From positions 62,001 through 126,000 of the forward strand of contig NZ_BDJK01000006.1 of the NCBI RefSeq assembly GCF_001950255.1: a stretch of DNA of 64,000 nucleotides, read 5' to 3'. Made by a program: the position numbers and the translations under genes. The notes beneath the pieces are model-generated. The model did not search any database. It was given only the letters and a program-made list of their open reading frames with translations, and was not told where the DNA came from. How positions within the stretch are numbered: the stretch's first letter is position 1; every line of letters starts with the position of its first letter. This document shows positions 62,972 to 64,000 of this stretch, piece after piece. Source of the stretch: Carboxydothermus pertinax (lineage in GTDB: Bacteria > Bacillota > Z-2901 > Carboxydothermales > Carboxydothermaceae).

Positions 62972-64000
62972 AGTTCTGGTAGTTGATGATGAGGAAAATT
63001 TTCGGGAATTGCTTATTCAACGGTTAACCCGGAAAGGCTATGGAGTTAAGGGAGCGGCAACCGGTGAAGAGGCTCTCCAATTTTTAAAGGAAGAAACTTT
63101 TCATTTAGCAATTTTTGATATTAAAATGCCGGGAATGGATGGAATAGAACTGCTGCAACGGGCCAGGCAATTAGATGAAAATCTTCAGGTGATTATCCTT
63201 ACCGGGCACGGTACCATAGAATCGGCTATTGGAGCGATGAAGCTTGGGGCTTATGATTATTTAACCAAGCCCTGTAATCTGGCAGAGCTGGAAATTACCC
63301 TGCAAAAAGCTTACGAGAAAAGGCAGTTACTGGAAGAAAATTTGGGAATGAAAGAAGTTTTGCGCAGGGATAGAAGTTCCAAAGTAATTGTAGGTAAAAG
63401 TCAAGCCATTACCAGGGTGCTGGAGTTAGCGAAAAAGGTGGCAGCTTCCGACTCACCGGTGCTGATTGAAGGAGAAAGCGGTACCGGTAAGGAATTAATT
63501 GTCAATGCGATTCACCAGTGGAGCAATAGAGCCCAACAACCGCTGGTAGCTATCAATTCCGGAGCCCTACCGGCCCAACTTCTGGAAAGCGAGCTCTTCG
63601 GTTATGAAAAAGGGGCTTTTACCGGAGCCTTAACCACAAAAATGGGTTTAATTGAAAGCGCTCACCGCGGGACTTTGTTTTTAGATGAAATCGGGGAAAT
63701 GGAACTGGGATTACAGGTAAAACTTTTGCGGTTTCTGGAAACCGGTGAATTCCGGCGAGTTGGTGATATACGCTTACGCAAAGTGGATGTTCGGGTAATA
63801 GCGGCTACCAACCGGAATCTGGAGGAAGAAGTGGCGAAAGGTAATTTCCGGGAAGATTTATATTACCGGCTGAATGTCATTAAGATACGGGTTCCTCCTC
63901 TGCGGGAGCGAAAAGAAGATATTCCCTTACTGGTTGAGTATTTTTTGCAAAAGGCGGGTAACGGGGAAAAAAAGGAACTTACTCCGGAGGCTTTGCAGGC
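62955..64000 (+). CDS. sigma-54-dependent NtrC-type response regulator, 5' part
   Basis: The gene runs off the window; about 348 codons are present. A receiver domain (1-120) has VVDDEEN, phospho-Asp in [12 protein letters not shown], and LTKPCN with the conserved Lys. The AAA+ domain starts at about 145 with [10 protein letters not shown] (Walker A), [13 protein letters not shown] (the sigma-54 contact loop, intact) and LFLDEIGEM. It activates sigma-54 promoters after phosphorylation by the overlapping kinase gene. The DNA-binding domain is beyond the window. Confidence 0.92.
   Translation, partial: MKETIKVLVVDDEENFRELLIQRLTRKGYGVKGAATGEEALQFLKEETFHLAIFDIKMPGMDGIELLQRARQLDENLQVIILTGHGTIESAIGAMKLGAYDYLTKPCNLAELEITLQKAYEKRQLLEENLGMKEVLRRDRSSKVIVGKSQAITRVLELAKKVAASDSPVLIEGESGTGKELIVNAIHQWSNRAQQPLVAINSGALPAQLLESELFGYEKGAFTGALTTKMGLIESAHRGTLFLDEIGEMELGLQVKLLRFLETGEFRRVGDIRLRKVDVRVIAATNRNLEEEVAKGNFREDLYYRLNVIKIRVPPLRERKEDIPLLVEYFLQKAGNGEKKELTPEALQ

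Noticed and set aside
1-64000. CRISPR arrays, tRNA and rRNA genes
   Set aside because: I saw no regularly spaced repeats, no tRNA cloverleaf consensus (GGTTCGAATCC-like arm with matching stems) and no rRNA. A tRNAscan or Infernal run would be decisive.

Overview
ORGANISM. Gene content points to a thermophilic, spore-forming, CO-metabolising Firmicute of the Carboxydothermus type. The evidence is a complete cooC-cooMKLXUH-hypA-cooF energy-converting hydrogenase cluster, a Spo0E-like protein, AT-rich strong Shine-Dalgarno sites, frequent TTG/GTG starts and a probable selenoprotein. The coo cluster has no cooS (CO dehydrogenase catalytic subunit) where it normally lies. From memory, this is what has been reported for Carboxydothermus pertinax; I could not check identity.

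LAYOUT. 1-21.4 kb is ordinary chromosome: an rRNA methyltransferase fragment, a GAF/GGDEF/HD-GYP protein, apt, a flavin oxidoreductase coupled to a short ORF with an in-frame TGA (probable selenoprotein), a binding-protein-fused histidine kinase, an ADP-ribosylglycohydrolase, two tandem ArsB/NhaD-type permeases, two XdhC-family genes, an acyl-CoA carboxylase carboxyltransferase, a uracil/xanthine permease, and the cell-wall/c-di-AMP run cdaA-cdaR-FAD protein-glmM-[glmS ribozyme]-glmS. 21.4-29.9 kb looks like an accessory island. It is bounded by a 27-bp near-perfect repeat of the glmS 3' end and holds decayed genes, hairpin repeats, a very AT-rich trio (DUF2971 protein, HExxH protein, unknown protein), a PepSY-like protein, two SHOCT proteins, a MarR/NAD(P)H-oxidoreductase pair and an HD-domain protein. 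30-36.4 kb has an octaheme cytochrome c with a membrane partner, a TetR/TipAS pair, a DUF421 protein, a methyltransferase, and an XRE/ImmA-IrrE/PIN cassette whose PIN gene is cut off. 36.6-42.7 kb is a complete type I restriction-modification system (hsdM, hsdS, hsdR) plus a broken metallopeptidase gene. 42.9-52.2 kb is the coo hydrogenase operon, preceded by a palindrome matching the CooA-box pattern. 52.3-64 kb contains an XRE regulator, a Spo0E-like gene, a secreted small protein, a DMT permease, a TrmB-type regulator with an EmrAB-like efflux pair, DsrE-like and TatD-like genes, and a lipoprotein/sensor kinase/sigma-54 regulator set that runs off the end.

HOW THEY WORK TOGETHER. CooF would pass low-potential electrons to the CooLXUH hydrogenase module; CooM and CooK would couple H2 production to ion translocation; HypA and CooC handle nickel. 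With no local CO dehydrogenase, the electron donor must be encoded elsewhere. The glm/cda run ties c-di-AMP synthesis to amino-sugar supply, with glmS expression controlled by a self-cleaving metabolite-sensing ribozyme. I saw no tRNA, rRNA or CRISPR array.
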